A DNA stretch of 64,000 bases from Bin87 sp965204395. Its GTDB lineage: Bacteria; Chloroflexota; Dehalococcoidia; Lucifugimonadales; UBA3495. This document shows, in pieces, positions 37,100-46,485 of the stretch. The notes under the pieces were generated by a model. It was given only the letters and a program-made list of their open reading frames with translations. It was not told the origin of the DNA and searched no databases. The position numbers and the translations under genes were made by a program. Location: the NCBI GenBank assembly GCA_965204395.1, contig OZ241987.1, positions 2,418,001-2,482,000 of the forward strand, in the 5' to 3' direction. How positions within the stretch are numbered: position 1 is the stretch's first letter; each line of letters opens with the position of its first letter.

Positions 37100-37390
37100 G
37101 CGCGACGCCACCACAACGCGCCCACTCATCACGCCGACTTCTGCCGCCCGCAAAACGGACCGCCCAGCCGAACGCGACCGCCGCCCGGACCACCATGGGA
37201 ACCCAAGGCGGCGCCAACCACCCCGGTCCCATCCAACCCGGCCGTCCAGAACGCGCCCAGACGCCACCGTTTGGCTCCGCGGCGTGCTCGGCGAACTTTC
37301 CCTGCCCAACGAGCACAGAACCGAAACGGGCGCGTCTGAGCGCAGCATAGGCCACCCAAGTTGCCCGGCCATTTTCACACCCGGAAGCCG
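37100..37390 (+). repeat. Dispersed intergenic repeat, long copy A
   Basis: It shares with 39890-40145 and 51195-51485 an ordered series of blocks: CGCCGACTTCTGCC, CCGGTCCC, CCGTCCAGAACGC, ACGCC(A/G)CCGTTTGG, CCGCGGCG, CCGAAACGGG, CTGAGCGCAGC and GGCCATTTT. No frame is conserved among the copies, so it is non-coding. Confidence 0.75.
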
Positions 37391-37416
37391 GCACCGCGAT
37401 CCGCCATGACGACACC

Positions 37417-37550
37417 AGACGCCACCGTTTGGTACCACAGATCGCCGACCGACTTTCCCACGCCCAACACCACCAAGACCGAAACTGGCCCGTCTCAGCG
37501 CAACTCAGGCCCCTCATGTTGTCGGCCCATTCCCAACCCGCAACCCGGCC
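37417..37550 (+). repeat. Dispersed intergenic module, short copy
   Basis: AGACGCCACCGTTTGG, CGACTTTCCC, GACCGAAACTGGCCCGTCT and CAGCGCAAC repeat the second half of copy A directly after it, so the module is duplicated in tandem here. Confidence 0.7.
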
Positions 37551-37594
37551 AAGGACATGGACAGCACCATCCTGCCCCGCGTCAATCCCTCACC

Positions 37595-38110
37595 GTGATC
37601 ACCCAGCATCACGAGTCGGGGAGACGGTTCACGAACGTCAACGGCCGCAAGAAGGCGACACTACTGCTACTCACCACCGTCATCATCACCGCCATAATCG
37701 CCTACGCGCCGGCCGCGTCTCCCAACACACAGCCAGCAGACACGCCAACCTTCGTCACCGAATACGTCAAGGAAACCGTACTGACCACCGACGCAAACTT
37801 GGGGCAACCCCAAGGGGGTGAACCACCCTCCCAGCAAACACCGGAGCTGACAGAGGAAAGCACGGACCCTGCACCCACACCCACTGACTGGTCCGACGCC
37901 TTCGTGTGGCCCACCACCTCGCCAGACCCGATCATCGGATGGAACCTCCAATGGAAGATCGCAAACCACCTCGATCAGATCGAACAAGCGGAAGAAGACG
38001 GACTGCCGCGACCCATCGAGAAACGACACATAGTCGTAATCTGCACGTCGGCTGAGGCACTCGACCGGGTAGTGGCATACATGAAGACCAACAGCGACGC
38101 ACGAGTATAG
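37595..38110 (+). CDS. Hypothetical exported or single-pass membrane protein
   Basis: The reading frame is open from 37361 but the front part lies in repeat sequence. GTG at 37595 is the most plausible start, though without a clear ribosome-binding site. The product of about 171 residues has one hydrophobic helix (ATLLLLTTVIITAIIAYAPA), then a Thr/Pro/Glu-rich linker and a short domain (WKIANHLDQIEQAEEDG, HIVVICTSAEALDRVVAYM). No family was recognised. It is likely exposed outside the cell on a membrane anchor. Confidence 0.45.
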   Translation: MITQHHESGRRFTNVNGRKKATLLLLTTVIITAIIAYAPAASPNTQPADTPTFVTEYVKETVLTTDANLGQPQGGEPPSQQTPELTEESTDPAPTPTDWSDAFVWPTTSPDPIIGWNLQWKIANHLDQIEQAEEDGLPRPIEKRHIVVICTSAEALDRVVAYMKTNSDARV

Positions 38111-38267
38111 GAGTGGCGCCCAGACGGGCGCGACGGAGGCGGCAGCGCAGAGACGCCGATGGACCTAAGCCTAGTCCCCGCCACGGAAACGATAGAAGGT
38201 GTCCGACTCATACGGGAAGAACACCCGCCAAAACAGAACTCACCGAGTGCCGGCGGCAACCAAGGCA

Positions 38268-39215
38268 TCAACGCCCCAGTTCACTTTCCCCTCTCGGCGG
38301 CAAGTGCCTGCGCCATATGGGCAAATCAAGCCAATCCTCAGGAAATCCCATGTTTCTTCGCGGCACGGATTTGTAGGCGTCCGACTCCATAAAGACGATC
38401 AGCCGCTGCGGCCAGTCCCCTTTTGGAGTGATCACCTCCATCAGATGTGTCACGATAACCAGCGCGTTATAGACCTTCCCTGTGCTCCCGTTGAAGGCCA
38501 AAGCAGTCTCCTTGGAACCGGCTAACTCACGCGGCAACTTCAAGCCAGGCTCTATCGTGAGGTTCCACATCCGCTCATGATGAGCACAGGTATTGCGTAT
38601 CGACGTCAGGTGCCTGAGGGCACTCCTGAAAACCACCTCGTCCACGCCATAGCTGCTCGCAATTGCTTGCCTGATAGACCTAGCGGTCACTGAGGAATAC
38701 CATTTAGACAGGCTACCGAAGGACATGGTCGGCAATACATCCCAAATGCTGGCCGTCTGGAAGGCTGGCCCACCCCGACCACGGACGGCGTCGTAACTTC
38801 TCTCCAGTTCCTGAAGGTTGCCGCCGTAGTGACGGGGGTTGAACAACCTGCCGTCCATGTGCGCAAACTTACCACTGGCCGAACTCTGTACCAGATGGTG
38901 GGACCACTGGTTACGAACAGATACCTCGATGTAGCTCAATGCCTCCAGCAGTAGAGAGCGCAACCGCTGGTCGAACATATACCGCAACATCACCCGGTCA
39001 AAAGAGGCACCGGACCGAAAACGAGCATTCGGGCCGGGCCCCGACTGGAACGGTCTCCAATAGGAAACCAATCGGTGAAACCCGATATGGGTCATGCAAC
39101 GAGCTGCGAACGCACGGTCAGGAACTGCCATTCCACGGTCAATCAGCCCCTGTATCTGGTCACCGATAAAGGCCGGGTCTTGCCCTGACGAGCGCTGCGC
39201 AGTTGGGTTTCTCAT
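38268..39215 (-). CDS. Abi_2-family abortive infection protein
   Basis: The ATG at 39215 is chosen; a TTG two codons earlier is possible. The 315-residue product follows the Abi_2 (AbiD/AbiF) pattern: an N-terminal helix ending in IGFHRLVSYWRPF, then FDRVMLRYMFDQRLRSLLLEALSYIEVSVRNQWSHHL, and late TSIRNTCAHHERMWN, which holds the RX4H motif of HEPN ribonucleases. Such proteins act in abortive infection by cutting RNA when phage infect. It closes the 21-39 kb defence island. The gene looks intact. Confidence 0.88.
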   Translation of the reverse strand: MRNPTAQRSSGQDPAFIGDQIQGLIDRGMAVPDRAFAARCMTHIGFHRLVSYWRPFQSGPGPNARFRSGASFDRVMLRYMFDQRLRSLLLEALSYIEVSVRNQWSHHLVQSSASGKFAHMDGRLFNPRHYGGNLQELERSYDAVRGRGGPAFQTASIWDVLPTMSFGSLSKWYSSVTARSIRQAIASSYGVDEVVFRSALRHLTSIRNTCAHHERMWNLTIEPGLKLPRELAGSKETALAFNGSTGKVYNALVIVTHLMEVITPKGDWPQRLIVFMESDAYKSVPRRNMGFPEDWLDLPIWRRHLPPRGESELGR

Positions 39216-39329
39216 GGACAAAATAATGCCCCCCCGTGGTGCGCCGATCTTACGGGAGGCGTGGGGGGTTCTGTCGAGAAATAGAATATCACATATACAG
39301 GTTTCCGTAAACCCATCCGCACCTTCGCT

Positions 39330-39474
39330 CAGGGCTTTTTCAAAGTTAATCCGCCACTCCCGCGCAAGCGGGAATCCAGGAGGTCGTTGTGATCGGAATG
39401 TTCTGGATTCCGGCTTTCGCCGGAATGACGGTTCGGGGTGAACGGCCGCCTACCAGGACTTTGAAAAGGCCCTG
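39330..39474. mobile_element. MITE-like element with 9-bp target duplication
   Basis: Terminal inverted repeats of 17 bp, CAGGGCTTTTTCAAAGT at 39330 and its complement (one mismatch) ending at 39474, enclose 145 bases. Perfect direct repeats ACCTTCGCT flank both sides (39321-39329 and 39475-39483). Inside are two palindromes of the type ATTCCGGC...GCCGGAAT. There is no coding capacity. Confidence 0.85.
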
Positions 39475-39654
39475 ACCTTCGCTAGAGGAAACTCCACTAC
39501 TCACCATTCGTTCGGACCGTGGCCAAATAGTTGCGAACCCGTCTGGTGTGCCAGGTGAAAACGAGGAACCGACGTTGAGAGAGCACCCCATCCCCAGTGC
39601 CCATTTTCACGCCCGACAGCGATGAAATAATACCCCGAGCATGCCCAGGAGCCG

Positions 39655-39745
39655 CCGTTTCGGCCGAAACAACTTTACCTTGCCGGAAGACGCAGCAGAG
39701 CAGGCAGGCCAAACCAGCCCGCCTGAGCGCGCCCGCCACCAGTAA
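39655..39745 (+). repeat. Dispersed intergenic module, degenerate copy
   Basis: CCGCCGTTTCGGCCGAAAC, then GCCAAACCAGCCCGCCTGAGCGCG follows the module order with a longer insert between the blocks. Confidence 0.5.
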
Positions 39746-39889
39746 GCCGACAACGCCCGGCTTGCGATCCTATGACACCGGGTCGCAACGCACCGTCATC
39801 TTCAACCAGCACAATCAGCACGCCGCCGGCCGCTCCTACCAACGCGGCGGACGTTTCCACATCCGCGCCCCGGGCAAAGTCGCCCCATC

Positions 39890-40145
39890 ACCAAGCACGA
39901 CGTGACCACCGCGCGCTACCCCATCACGCCGACTTCTGCCGACCACAAAACGGACGGCCCAGCCTGAAGCAACTGCCGCCCGGTCCCGTCCAACCGGGCG
40001 GGCCAGAACGCACCAGGACGCCGCCGTTTGGCACCGCGGCGTGCTCAGCGTAATTCCCTGCCAAAAACCCACAAAACCGAAACGGGAGGACCTGAGCGCA
40101 GCCCAAGCCGCTCAGATTGACCGGCCATTTTGCCGCCCGGACGCC
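39890..40145 (+). repeat. Dispersed intergenic repeat, long copy B
   Basis: It parallels copy A over its whole length, including ATCACGCCGACTTCTGCC, CGTTTGGCACCGCGGCGTGC, ACCGAAACGGG, CTGAGCGCAGCCC and GACCGGCCATTTTGCC. Confidence 0.75.
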
Positions 40146-40189
40146 AGGCCAGCGTTCAACTGGGGCGACGTCGACACGAACTGCATTGG

Positions 40190-40700
40190 TACCGGCACCA
40201 CGGAATGAGCAGGGTCAGCATCCACGACCAACCCGACAACACCGCTGATACGGCCATATACCGCGCAGGGTTCAACCCAACCACCGACAAAAACGGCTAA
40301 TTCCGCAACCCGGTACACGTGGACGTATCAGCACAACGGCGTAGTCCACGCCTCCGATCCGGGGGGTCTACCCGAGAACGTCAGCGCGACGTACGTCCTC
40401 GCCCACAGCAACGAACAGGACCAACAGAGACCCAATCGCGCCGGTGTCGTGTTCGCCCCGGCACCACCATAATCGGCCACTTGATCAGCTACGCTGACAT
40501 AGACGCCATGAACAGCACCGACTACATCTACCCGGTCGAGCCATCAAGGACAACGGCAAGGGAGACGTAACCAACAAGGCCGAGATCAACGTCCCACAGC
40601 CACCCAACTCAACAGCGTCCCCGTCCCATGATCACACCGACCAAAACCTACCAACACGCAAGGTCGGCTCGAACGGACCGCCCTTTCCACTACCCGGCAC
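40190..40700 (+). other. Intergenic, possibly decayed coding sequence
   Basis: Short stretches read like protein in changing frames (TWTYQHNGVVHASDPGGLPE near 40320, then ISYADIDAMNSTDYIYPVE near 40480) but with stops and frame changes between them. It may be a ruined exported-protein gene. No family could be named. Confidence 0.3.
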
Positions 40701-40734
40701 CTTGATAATCAGCCAGCCTGCGCAACCCCAGACG

Positions 40735-40815
40735 CTACCGTTTCGCCCGAACCGCCGTTATCCTACCCGACGGGCCGGGACGGCCAAAAAGGCCAAACCA
40801 GCCCGTCTGAGCACA
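40735..40815 (+). repeat. Dispersed intergenic module, short copy
   Basis: GACGCTACCGTTTCGCCCGAACCGCCGTT, then GCCAAACCAGCCCGTCTGAGCAC. It ends about 45 bases before the next gene, so it occupies that gene's upstream region. Confidence 0.6.
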
Positions 40816-40860
40816 AGTCCACCACCTGGAGGAGAGAGCAAAAACAAGCAGGAGGACACC

Positions 40861-41280
40861 ATGGCCAACGACAACTACACCCCACGATTCACCGCTCCGA
40901 ACATCGCCGCCGTCCTGCGCGCCCTCCCCGACACCGACGGCACCTACCACGACGTCATCAGACAGGTCAGCGAGTACGGGGTCGCCCTGTCCCCCAGCAC
41001 CCTTTCCAAGTGGGTCTCCAACGGCCGCGCCGACATCAAGGCCAACAGGCGTCAAACGGCCTACGCCCGGTTCGCCCAGAAATACGACCAACTCAAGCGC
41101 GAACACTGCGTCGCCGACGCCAACCGCACCCGGGAGTTCGACCTTGCCCTCCAGATCCTGGAGCGCAGCTGCGACTGCGGCAACGAGAAGATCGTACTCC
41201 CCGACGGCACCCTCGCCGACTCCTGCCGCCAGTGCCAGGACCTCGAGGACCATGGACGACCGCCCCGGCGATCGACGTAG
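40861..41280 (+). CDS. HTH DNA-binding protein with C-terminal cysteine cluster
   Basis: CAGGAGGA lies six bases before the ATG. The 139-residue protein has a helix-turn-helix-like segment (GVALSPSTLSKWVSNGRADIKA) followed by a helix-rich region (ARFAQKYDQLKREHC). It ends in CDCGNEKIVLPDG...CRQCQDLED, four cysteines that could bind zinc. The layout recalls small phage-type DNA-binding proteins such as terminase small subunits, but no firm family match is claimed. A frameshifted copy (48371) and a C-terminal fragment (36772) lie nearby, so the gene is duplicated and mobile or was spread by recombination. Confidence 0.7.
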   Translation: MANDNYTPRFTAPNIAAVLRALPDTDGTYHDVIRQVSEYGVALSPSTLSKWVSNGRADIKANRRQTAYARFAQKYDQLKREHCVADANRTREFDLALQILERSCDCGNEKIVLPDGTLADSCRQCQDLEDHGRPPRRST

Positions 41281-41898
41281 GGCCTGCCGATTACCGACGA
41301 CAAGGAGTGCGGTCAGTCGGTTGCCGGTTTCGCGCGCCTGACGCTGTGGCGCATCGGAACACGGAAGACGCGTTATGGAACGAGTCGACACCATGTGGAA
41401 CGCACCGGGCCAGAGGGCCTTCAGATTTCAAGGGCCAGTTCCTTGCCGGACCCGGCCCTCTGGACGAGGCGGATTATTCCCCAATCTACTCCGTCCAGCC
41501 GGCGGGGTGCGTTACTTCCCGCCGGCGGGGCCATTGTAGGGAACATAGACCGACCGAACCGTTGCAAAATGGTTGCTTCAGTTACAAACTGCCGTAAGCC
41601 TTCATCGTGGGCACCTCGGCAACACAACAACGCCAAGTGGACACCCCTCAGCTACGAGTTCAAATCCGGCCCGAACTTGCCCAACGCGATGTCCACCAAG
41701 ACCCCGAAAAGAGCTGCAGGCACGCTCCAGTCGGTCAAGGCCGTTGCCAAAATCGAGGCTTGCCAAAAGTACGCAACCCGCGTCACACGGGAGCAGACCG
41801 ATTAGTACCCGGCAAAAGGTGATTTCGCTACTTTCGATAGAGTTCGGAATATCGCGGTCCTGTTGGCTTGCTCCGTTTCTGGCGTTGTGCCAGGCGGG
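41281..41898 (+). other. Intergenic stretch, no gene supported
   Basis: About 620 bases. One plus-strand frame (41395-41805) is open but has no ribosome-binding site and an irregular composition; its last 38 codons (from ATG 41689) look faintly basic and helical. An inverted GC-rich segment at 41495-41535 (CCGGCGGGG...CCGCCGGCGGGG) is present. Confidence 0.35.
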
Positions 41899-42624
41899 TC
41901 ACTCGGAGGTGAAGTCCGCTGGGTCCAATTGGTACCAGTGAACGTCGGAGCCGCGCAGTTCGGCCTCGATCTCCTGGACGTTATGCACGCTGGCGATGAC
42001 GGCGTGGCAGGGATGGCCGGTCAGGCGTTGCAGCAACTCGGCGTTGCGGCGGGCTCGCGTTGTATCGCGCTCGTCGGCGGTGTAGGAGGCTTCCACGGCG
42101 ATGTAGTAAGTCTCGCCGTCGGGGTTGGTGGTGATCAGCACCAAATCGGCGCGTATGAAGCTCTGCCAATCGCCGGCGGATGAGATGTTGCGGCCCACGG
42201 GTCCGATCAGTTGGCGCAGTTGTTGGCGGGAGAGGCTGTCTTGGAATTCAAGGCCGAGCAGTTCGGGGATCTCGCCGAAGTGCGCGGCGACCACGTAACG
42301 GGCGGGGTTTCCCTTCAGCTCGCCGATGGAATTTTCAATGCGCTTCAGGGAGGCTTCGATGCCCTCGTTGAACTGACGCTGTCCCTTATTGAACTGACGC
42401 TGTCCCTCGTTGAATTGCTCCTGCCTGGTGATGAATTGGTCGACTTGGTCGTTGAATTGCTCCTGCTTGGTAATGAATTGGTCGACTCGGTCGACGAATG
42501 CGTTGAACCTGGTGGGGAGTTCCAGGAGTTCGTTGGTCAGGATGAGGCGTCGGGCTGCCTGGCAGAACTGTGCGTCCTCTTCGAGCAGCCTGAGCAGGTC
42601 GTCGCTGGTGTTGATCGTGGTCAT
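41899..42624 (-). CDS. Coiled-coil protein with PD-(D/E)XK-like C-terminal domain
   Basis: The start at 42624 follows GGAGAGGCCAGG on the minus strand. The 241-residue protein opens with helices (LILTNELLELPTRFNAF), then a run of near-identical QFNEGQRQFN/QFITKQEQFN units forming a coiled coil. The C-terminal domain has SFIRADLVLITTNPDGETYYIAVEASYTADERDTTRARRNAELL, the D...E-x-x outline of the PD-(D/E)XK fold with Ser in place of Lys. The 56772 product shares both parts. Such proteins are common in Chloroflexota and cyanobacteria and have no known function. Confidence 0.7.
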   Translation of the reverse strand: MTTINTSDDLLRLLEEDAQFCQAARRLILTNELLELPTRFNAFVDRVDQFITKQEQFNDQVDQFITRQEQFNEGQRQFNKGQRQFNEGIEASLKRIENSIGELKGNPARYVVAAHFGEIPELLGLEFQDSLSRQQLRQLIGPVGRNISSAGDWQSFIRADLVLITTNPDGETYYIAVEASYTADERDTTRARRNAELLQRLTGHPCHAVIASVHNVQEIEAELRGSDVHWYQLDPADFTSE

Positions 42625-42894
42625 CCTGGCCTCTCCGTTGGTGTTCCATTCTATATCAACCACGTTGGTTGCGGGAACTTCTTTGACTGGTGGCTGGGAT
42701 GATCGCGGAACTCTGGGTTTCCGAGTGACCGGACCCCTGTAGTGCGGCATGGCCCCGCGGATCTCCCGCTGTCTGTAGGTCGAATTGCTCTGCAGATCGA
42801 CGTGTTCTGTTGGTCCATTGACTACTTCAGCTCATTCCGTTGAGTACTGAAATCGCCTACCGGCAAGCAACCCACCGACGTGCCACGACGACCC

Positions 42895-43045
42895 CACACG
42901 CTCCCATTTCGCCCGAAACGCCTTTACCCCAACGATGGGACACGACAGAACCGACAAGCCAACCCGGCCCGTCTGGGCGCACGTCCCTCCACAGCGAAGA
43001 CGACGACATCCGGGCTACAATCCGATGACACCGGGCCGTAGCAAA
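42895..43045 (+). repeat. Dispersed intergenic module, type 2 copy
   Basis: Closely parallels 51507-51660 over about 140 bases: CGAAACGCC, CAACGATGGGACACGACAG, CCAACCCGGCCCGTCTGGGC, GAAGACGACGACATCC and GATGACACC...GCCGTAGC. Different substitutions in all codon positions of any frame argue against coding. Confidence 0.75.
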
Positions 43046-43240
43046 CCCGAGCCCACGACTGGGCTCAACGGACGCGTGGCTGACCAACGACACGCCTGGC
43101 CTTTCCATCTTGCCCCACGGAAACTAAACACCCGGGGGGACGGATAAAACGCCAACACCGAACGTCCAAATCGCGACCATCTTCTTCGCAAGGTCGCCGG
43201 TAGGGAACCACCACTCGCCATTCCCCAACATGATGGGGTC

Positions 43241-44917
43241 ATGAGGCTACAGAAACTACGAAACACCGCCCTGGCGATAGCCGTATTCGCCCTGGCAGCA
43301 ACGACAGCCTGCAACACCCTCAGCGAAAGCCTGTCGAGAGACACCGGCGCCCGGCCGCACGATCCCAACCCACAGAACACAAGGCCGGCACCATCCGGTC
43401 GATCATCCCAAGTAGCCACTTGGGACGACGACCCACAGGCCATCCGAATACCCACGCTAGCACCGGCGCCACTCCCATCGCTGGCAGTTCAAGCCGACAC
43501 AGACGACCCACCCAAACGACAAGCCACCCCAACCCCGACCAGAACCGTAACCGAGGAGTACATAGAGGCGTTCGCGTCCTGCAACGGCACTTACCAAGGG
43601 GAAGCGCACACGATCAGGGCCAGAACAGCGCAGGAATCGCTGGAAGCCGGCCACCTCTCACTGCAGAAGCTCGCCGCCGACGTCGCAACCCAATGCCCCC
43701 ACGCGACCGCAGCCATCACCGCCCAACTGGCGCCCACACTGACGCCATTCCCGACCCCAACACTGACGCCACAGCCGACACATACCCCCAAGCCGACATA
43801 CACCCCCAAGCCCACGCCGGCCGCCGCTCTCGCGTGGTCAACACGACATCCAACGCCCACGCCCATCTGGCAAACTCCCCTACCAACACCGAGACTGCCG
43901 ACCGGGATAGAGCAGTTCAATCAAGCTGAATTAGCCCAAGCACGGCAGCATATGCTGACCCTCATCAACAAAGAGCGCAAAAAGGCCGGCCTCAACTCCG
44001 TATCCCTGGGCAACAACCAAGCAGCCCAAGACCACGCTCAGTCAGCCCTCCAAAACTGCTTCTCCGGACACTGGGGCATTGACGGACTCAAGCCGTACAT
44101 GCGCTACAGTCTCGCCGGCGGATATCAATCGAACGCAGAGAACGTAAGCGGCCTAAGCTATTGCATCAGACCCAAGGAGGGGTACGCAAGAAACGCCTCC
44201 ATCCGAACGGAGGTCGGACAAGCCATGGCCGGTCTGATGGACAGCCCAGGCCACAAGCGGAACATACTGAGCAAGACTCACCGCAAGGTGAACATCGGGA
44301 TCGCATGGGACGATTTCAACACCGCTACAGTCCAGCACTTCGAGGGGGACCACGTCAACTACAGCGTGTTGCCGAACATCAGCAACGGCGTTCTCAACCT
44401 CGCGGGGACCGTTAAGAACGGCGTCAGGTTTAACAGCGCCGACACGCTGGGAGTGCAGGTCTACTTCGACCCGCCTCCGCACCGACTTACCCCCGGTCAA
44501 ATAACCCAGACATACTGCTACGACGGAGGCAAACTAATAGCGTCCCTACGACGCAACCTCACGGGCAGACAGTATTGGACCACAGACTCGTACACCACCA
44601 CTCACAGCCCTTGCCCGGACCCCTACGACGTGCCTGCCAATACAGCAGCACCAAAATCGCCGCAAGAAGCGCACCAAGCCTGGCAACGGGCGTACAACGC
44701 AAGCAAGAACCGAACCAACTTGCGCATAACCGTACCATGGGTCACCGCATCATCATGGACGATAAACGGCACCCAGTTCCAAGTCTCGGCCGACATATCA
44801 GACATAATCTCAAAGCACGGGAACGGCGTTTATACAATAGAAGTTTGGGGAGACTTGGCGGGGGAAAGATCTGTGATCTCGGAATACTCCATATTCCACC
44901 GCGTGAGGCCACCATAA
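43241..44917 (+). CDS. CAP (SCP/PR1)-domain lipoprotein with EAFASC module
   Basis: A 558-residue lipoprotein (lipobox LAATTAC, Cys24). Residues about 108-155 form a two-cysteine module beginning EAFASCNGTY and ending in a Cys, also present twice in the 48986 product. A Thr-Pro repeat linker (about 165-215) follows. Then comes a CAP domain (about 225-370): MLTLINKERKKAGLNSVSL, AQDHAQSALQNCFSGHWG, SNAENVSG and GHKRNILSKTHRKVNIGIAW. The CAP catalytic-type His and Glu residues are partly recognisable. The C-terminal 180 residues are a strand-rich domain of unknown family. It is anchored outside the membrane. The initiating ATG has only a weak upstream site (GGGGTC). Confidence 0.8.
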   Translation: MRLQKLRNTALAIAVFALAATTACNTLSESLSRDTGARPHDPNPQNTRPAPSGRSSQVATWDDDPQAIRIPTLAPAPLPSLAVQADTDDPPKRQATPTPTRTVTEEYIEAFASCNGTYQGEAHTIRARTAQESLEAGHLSLQKLAADVATQCPHATAAITAQLAPTLTPFPTPTLTPQPTHTPKPTYTPKPTPAAALAWSTRHPTPTPIWQTPLPTPRLPTGIEQFNQAELAQARQHMLTLINKERKKAGLNSVSLGNNQAAQDHAQSALQNCFSGHWGIDGLKPYMRYSLAGGYQSNAENVSGLSYCIRPKEGYARNASIRTEVGQAMAGLMDSPGHKRNILSKTHRKVNIGIAWDDFNTATVQHFEGDHVNYSVLPNISNGVLNLAGTVKNGVRFNSADTLGVQVYFDPPPHRLTPGQITQTYCYDGGKLIASLRRNLTGRQYWTTDSYTTTHSPCPDPYDVPANTAAPKSPQEAHQAWQRAYNASKNRTNLRITVPWVTASSWTINGTQFQVSADISDIISKHGNGVYTIEVWGDLAGERSVISEYSIFHRVRPP

Positions 44918-45178
44918 CGCAAAGATCGCCAGAAGACGCACGACAACTCCGAAAACGCCCTCACCGACTGCATCCTCGTCACTTTGAGCAACATCGCGAG
45001 AACGACATGAGCACACTCGGCCTGGGGGTACTGCGCCGATTAGCCCCAATCCACCGAAAGCATGAGCGTGTCGGTGCGGTAAAGGGATAAAAAAGTGCTC
45101 CCGGCTTCGGGGATAATGGTTTTTGACAACGAAAACCGATCCCTCACAAGGAGCACCCATCGGATGCTACCACCTGAG

Positions 45179-45385
45179 CAGGGCAATCGCATTTCAATTG
45201 TCGGCCCTTGGATAAGGCTCTCCCGGCCACCGTCATACCGGCGCAAGCCGGTATCCAGTGCCTGAAATCGGCAGTTTCGCGGTCGCTCGCTTCATTCGGC
45301 GGCCTCTAGACTCCGGCACGCCGCAGGCGCATCTTCGACTTGCGCCGGAGTGACGGGCGTCTGAATTCCAAATGCGATTGCCCTG
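45179..45385. mobile_element. MITE-like element with 10-bp target duplication
   Basis: Perfect 16-bp terminal inverted repeats (CAGGGCAATCGCATTT at 45179 and its complement ending at 45385) enclose 207 bases. Perfect direct repeats ACCACCTGAG flank it at 45169-45178 and 45386-45395. It has an internal palindrome TACCGGCGCAAGCCGGTA. It starts with the same CAGGGC as the element at 39330. It sits at the break point of the IS1380 copy. Confidence 0.88.
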
Positions 45386-45590
45386 ACCACCTGAGGGTTC
45401 CGTTTGAATTTAGATGATGCCCATGATAGCATCCTGCGGCAACGGAATCTGTCGGCGGTATGACCAAAACCCTGCCGCTCTGGGCAGCAGTGTGGCTCGG
45501 TACCGTGACATGTTTCCCGTGGCTCTATGCCGCTTGGCATTCGGCTCGCTGGGCGGCACGGCGTGTGTGGCCCTGAAGGAGAAGCGCAAC

Positions 45591-45977
45591 ATGCCCACAA
45601 ACACCAAGCTTGCCCATAAAGCCTACTCCATTCTTTCCGACATAGCCGAGAAACGGCACACAAGAGTAGCGGAGGAAGCCTATTCCATCCTCGTTGAGGT
45701 GGCGGAGAACGGCGGCACGATTAGATACGGAGTGCTGGCCGATAAGGTCAACGAAAAGACCGGCGAAAAGGTTCAGCCACGAGGGGCCTACTCCGGCGTG
45801 GCGGACAGATGCCTTCACCCGATTTCAGCCTATTGCCTGCTGAACGGCTTCCCTGACATTAGCTGCCTTGCCGTGCTCGATGACGAATACCCGTCGCCAA
45901 AGGCAAGCTTCAACCGCGAAACGGTACATTTGACTTGGAAGGCGGTGAGGGCTTTCCCGTGGCCGACGGTTTTGTAG
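45591..45977 (+). CDS. Hypothetical protein within the chimeric IS region
   Basis: The ATG at 45591 follows AAGGAG by nine bases; the longer frame upstream has no support. The 128-residue product has a helical N-terminus (AYSILSDIAEKRHTRVAEEAYSILVEVAENGG) containing a repeated AYSIL unit, then RYGVLADKVNEKTGEKVQPRG, LHPISAYCLLNGFPDISCLAVL. The pattern suggests a winged-helix-like small protein, but no family is claimed. A run able to form GGCGGC.../GCCGCC... at 45985 after the stop may be a terminator. It lies in the foreign DNA between the two parts of the IS1380 copy. Confidence 0.5.
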   Translation: MPTNTKLAHKAYSILSDIAEKRHTRVAEEAYSILVEVAENGGTIRYGVLADKVNEKTGEKVQPRGAYSGVADRCLHPISAYCLLNGFPDISCLAVLDDEYPSPKASFNRETVHLTWKAVRAFPWPTVL

Positions 45978-46047
45978 TAACAGAGGGCGGCAGGGAACCC
46001 GCCGCCCCTTCCTCGCGGTTTTGACAGGCTATGCTACAATCCGGGGC

Positions 46048-46485
46048 ATGGCGGAGTTCACGAAAACCTACACGTTCAACTGCCCATACTGCGGCAATGC
46101 CAAGATCGTAAAGAACGGCCGTTAGTCCGGCAAGCAGCGCTACCGCTGTAAGAAATGCGGCAAGCAGTTCAACGACACCGGGGCTATCGCCGGTCGCCAC
46201 GTTCCCGCAGAGCAAATCGGCACGGCAATCCAGATGTACTACAACGGTACGAGTTACAAACTCACTGCCGAGACGATGGACGATGCCTACGATATGCCCG
46301 AGCCGTCGAAAGAAACCCTGTACCGCTGGGTGACCGAGTACAGCAAGATTTCCAAGGACATCCTTGACGACTTTCCGGCCCACACGTCGGGCAAGTGGGT
46401 GGCCGATGAGATTCAGGTGAAGGTTGTCGGCGAGAAGTTATGGCTGTGGAATATCATGGACGCCAACACCCGCTACGCGCTGGTG
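46048..46485 (+). pseudogene. 5' part of a zinc-ribbon DDE transposase, truncated and with a nonsense codon
   Basis: The frame starts at ATG 46048 with FNCPYCGNAKIVKNGR, then a TAG at 46123, then SGKQRYRCKKCGKQF completes the zinc ribbon. It continues with KETLYRWVTEYSK and GKWVADEIQVKVVGEKLWLWNIMDANTRYAL, which has the first catalytic Asp and the W-L-W pattern of IS6/IS240-like transposases. At about 46485 the sequence switches to IS1380 transposase in another frame, so the C-terminal half is missing. Confidence 0.7.

Noticed and set aside
37065..37517. Minus-strand protein with a recurring KRWRLVSSWR-like motif at several repeats
   Set aside because: The motif recurs only because the DNA module recurs; substitutions between copies hit all codon positions and introduce stops.
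46022..46040. TTGACA...TACAAT promoter before the IS6-like transposase
   Set aside because: The two boxes are only about eight bases apart, too close for a sigma-70 promoter.
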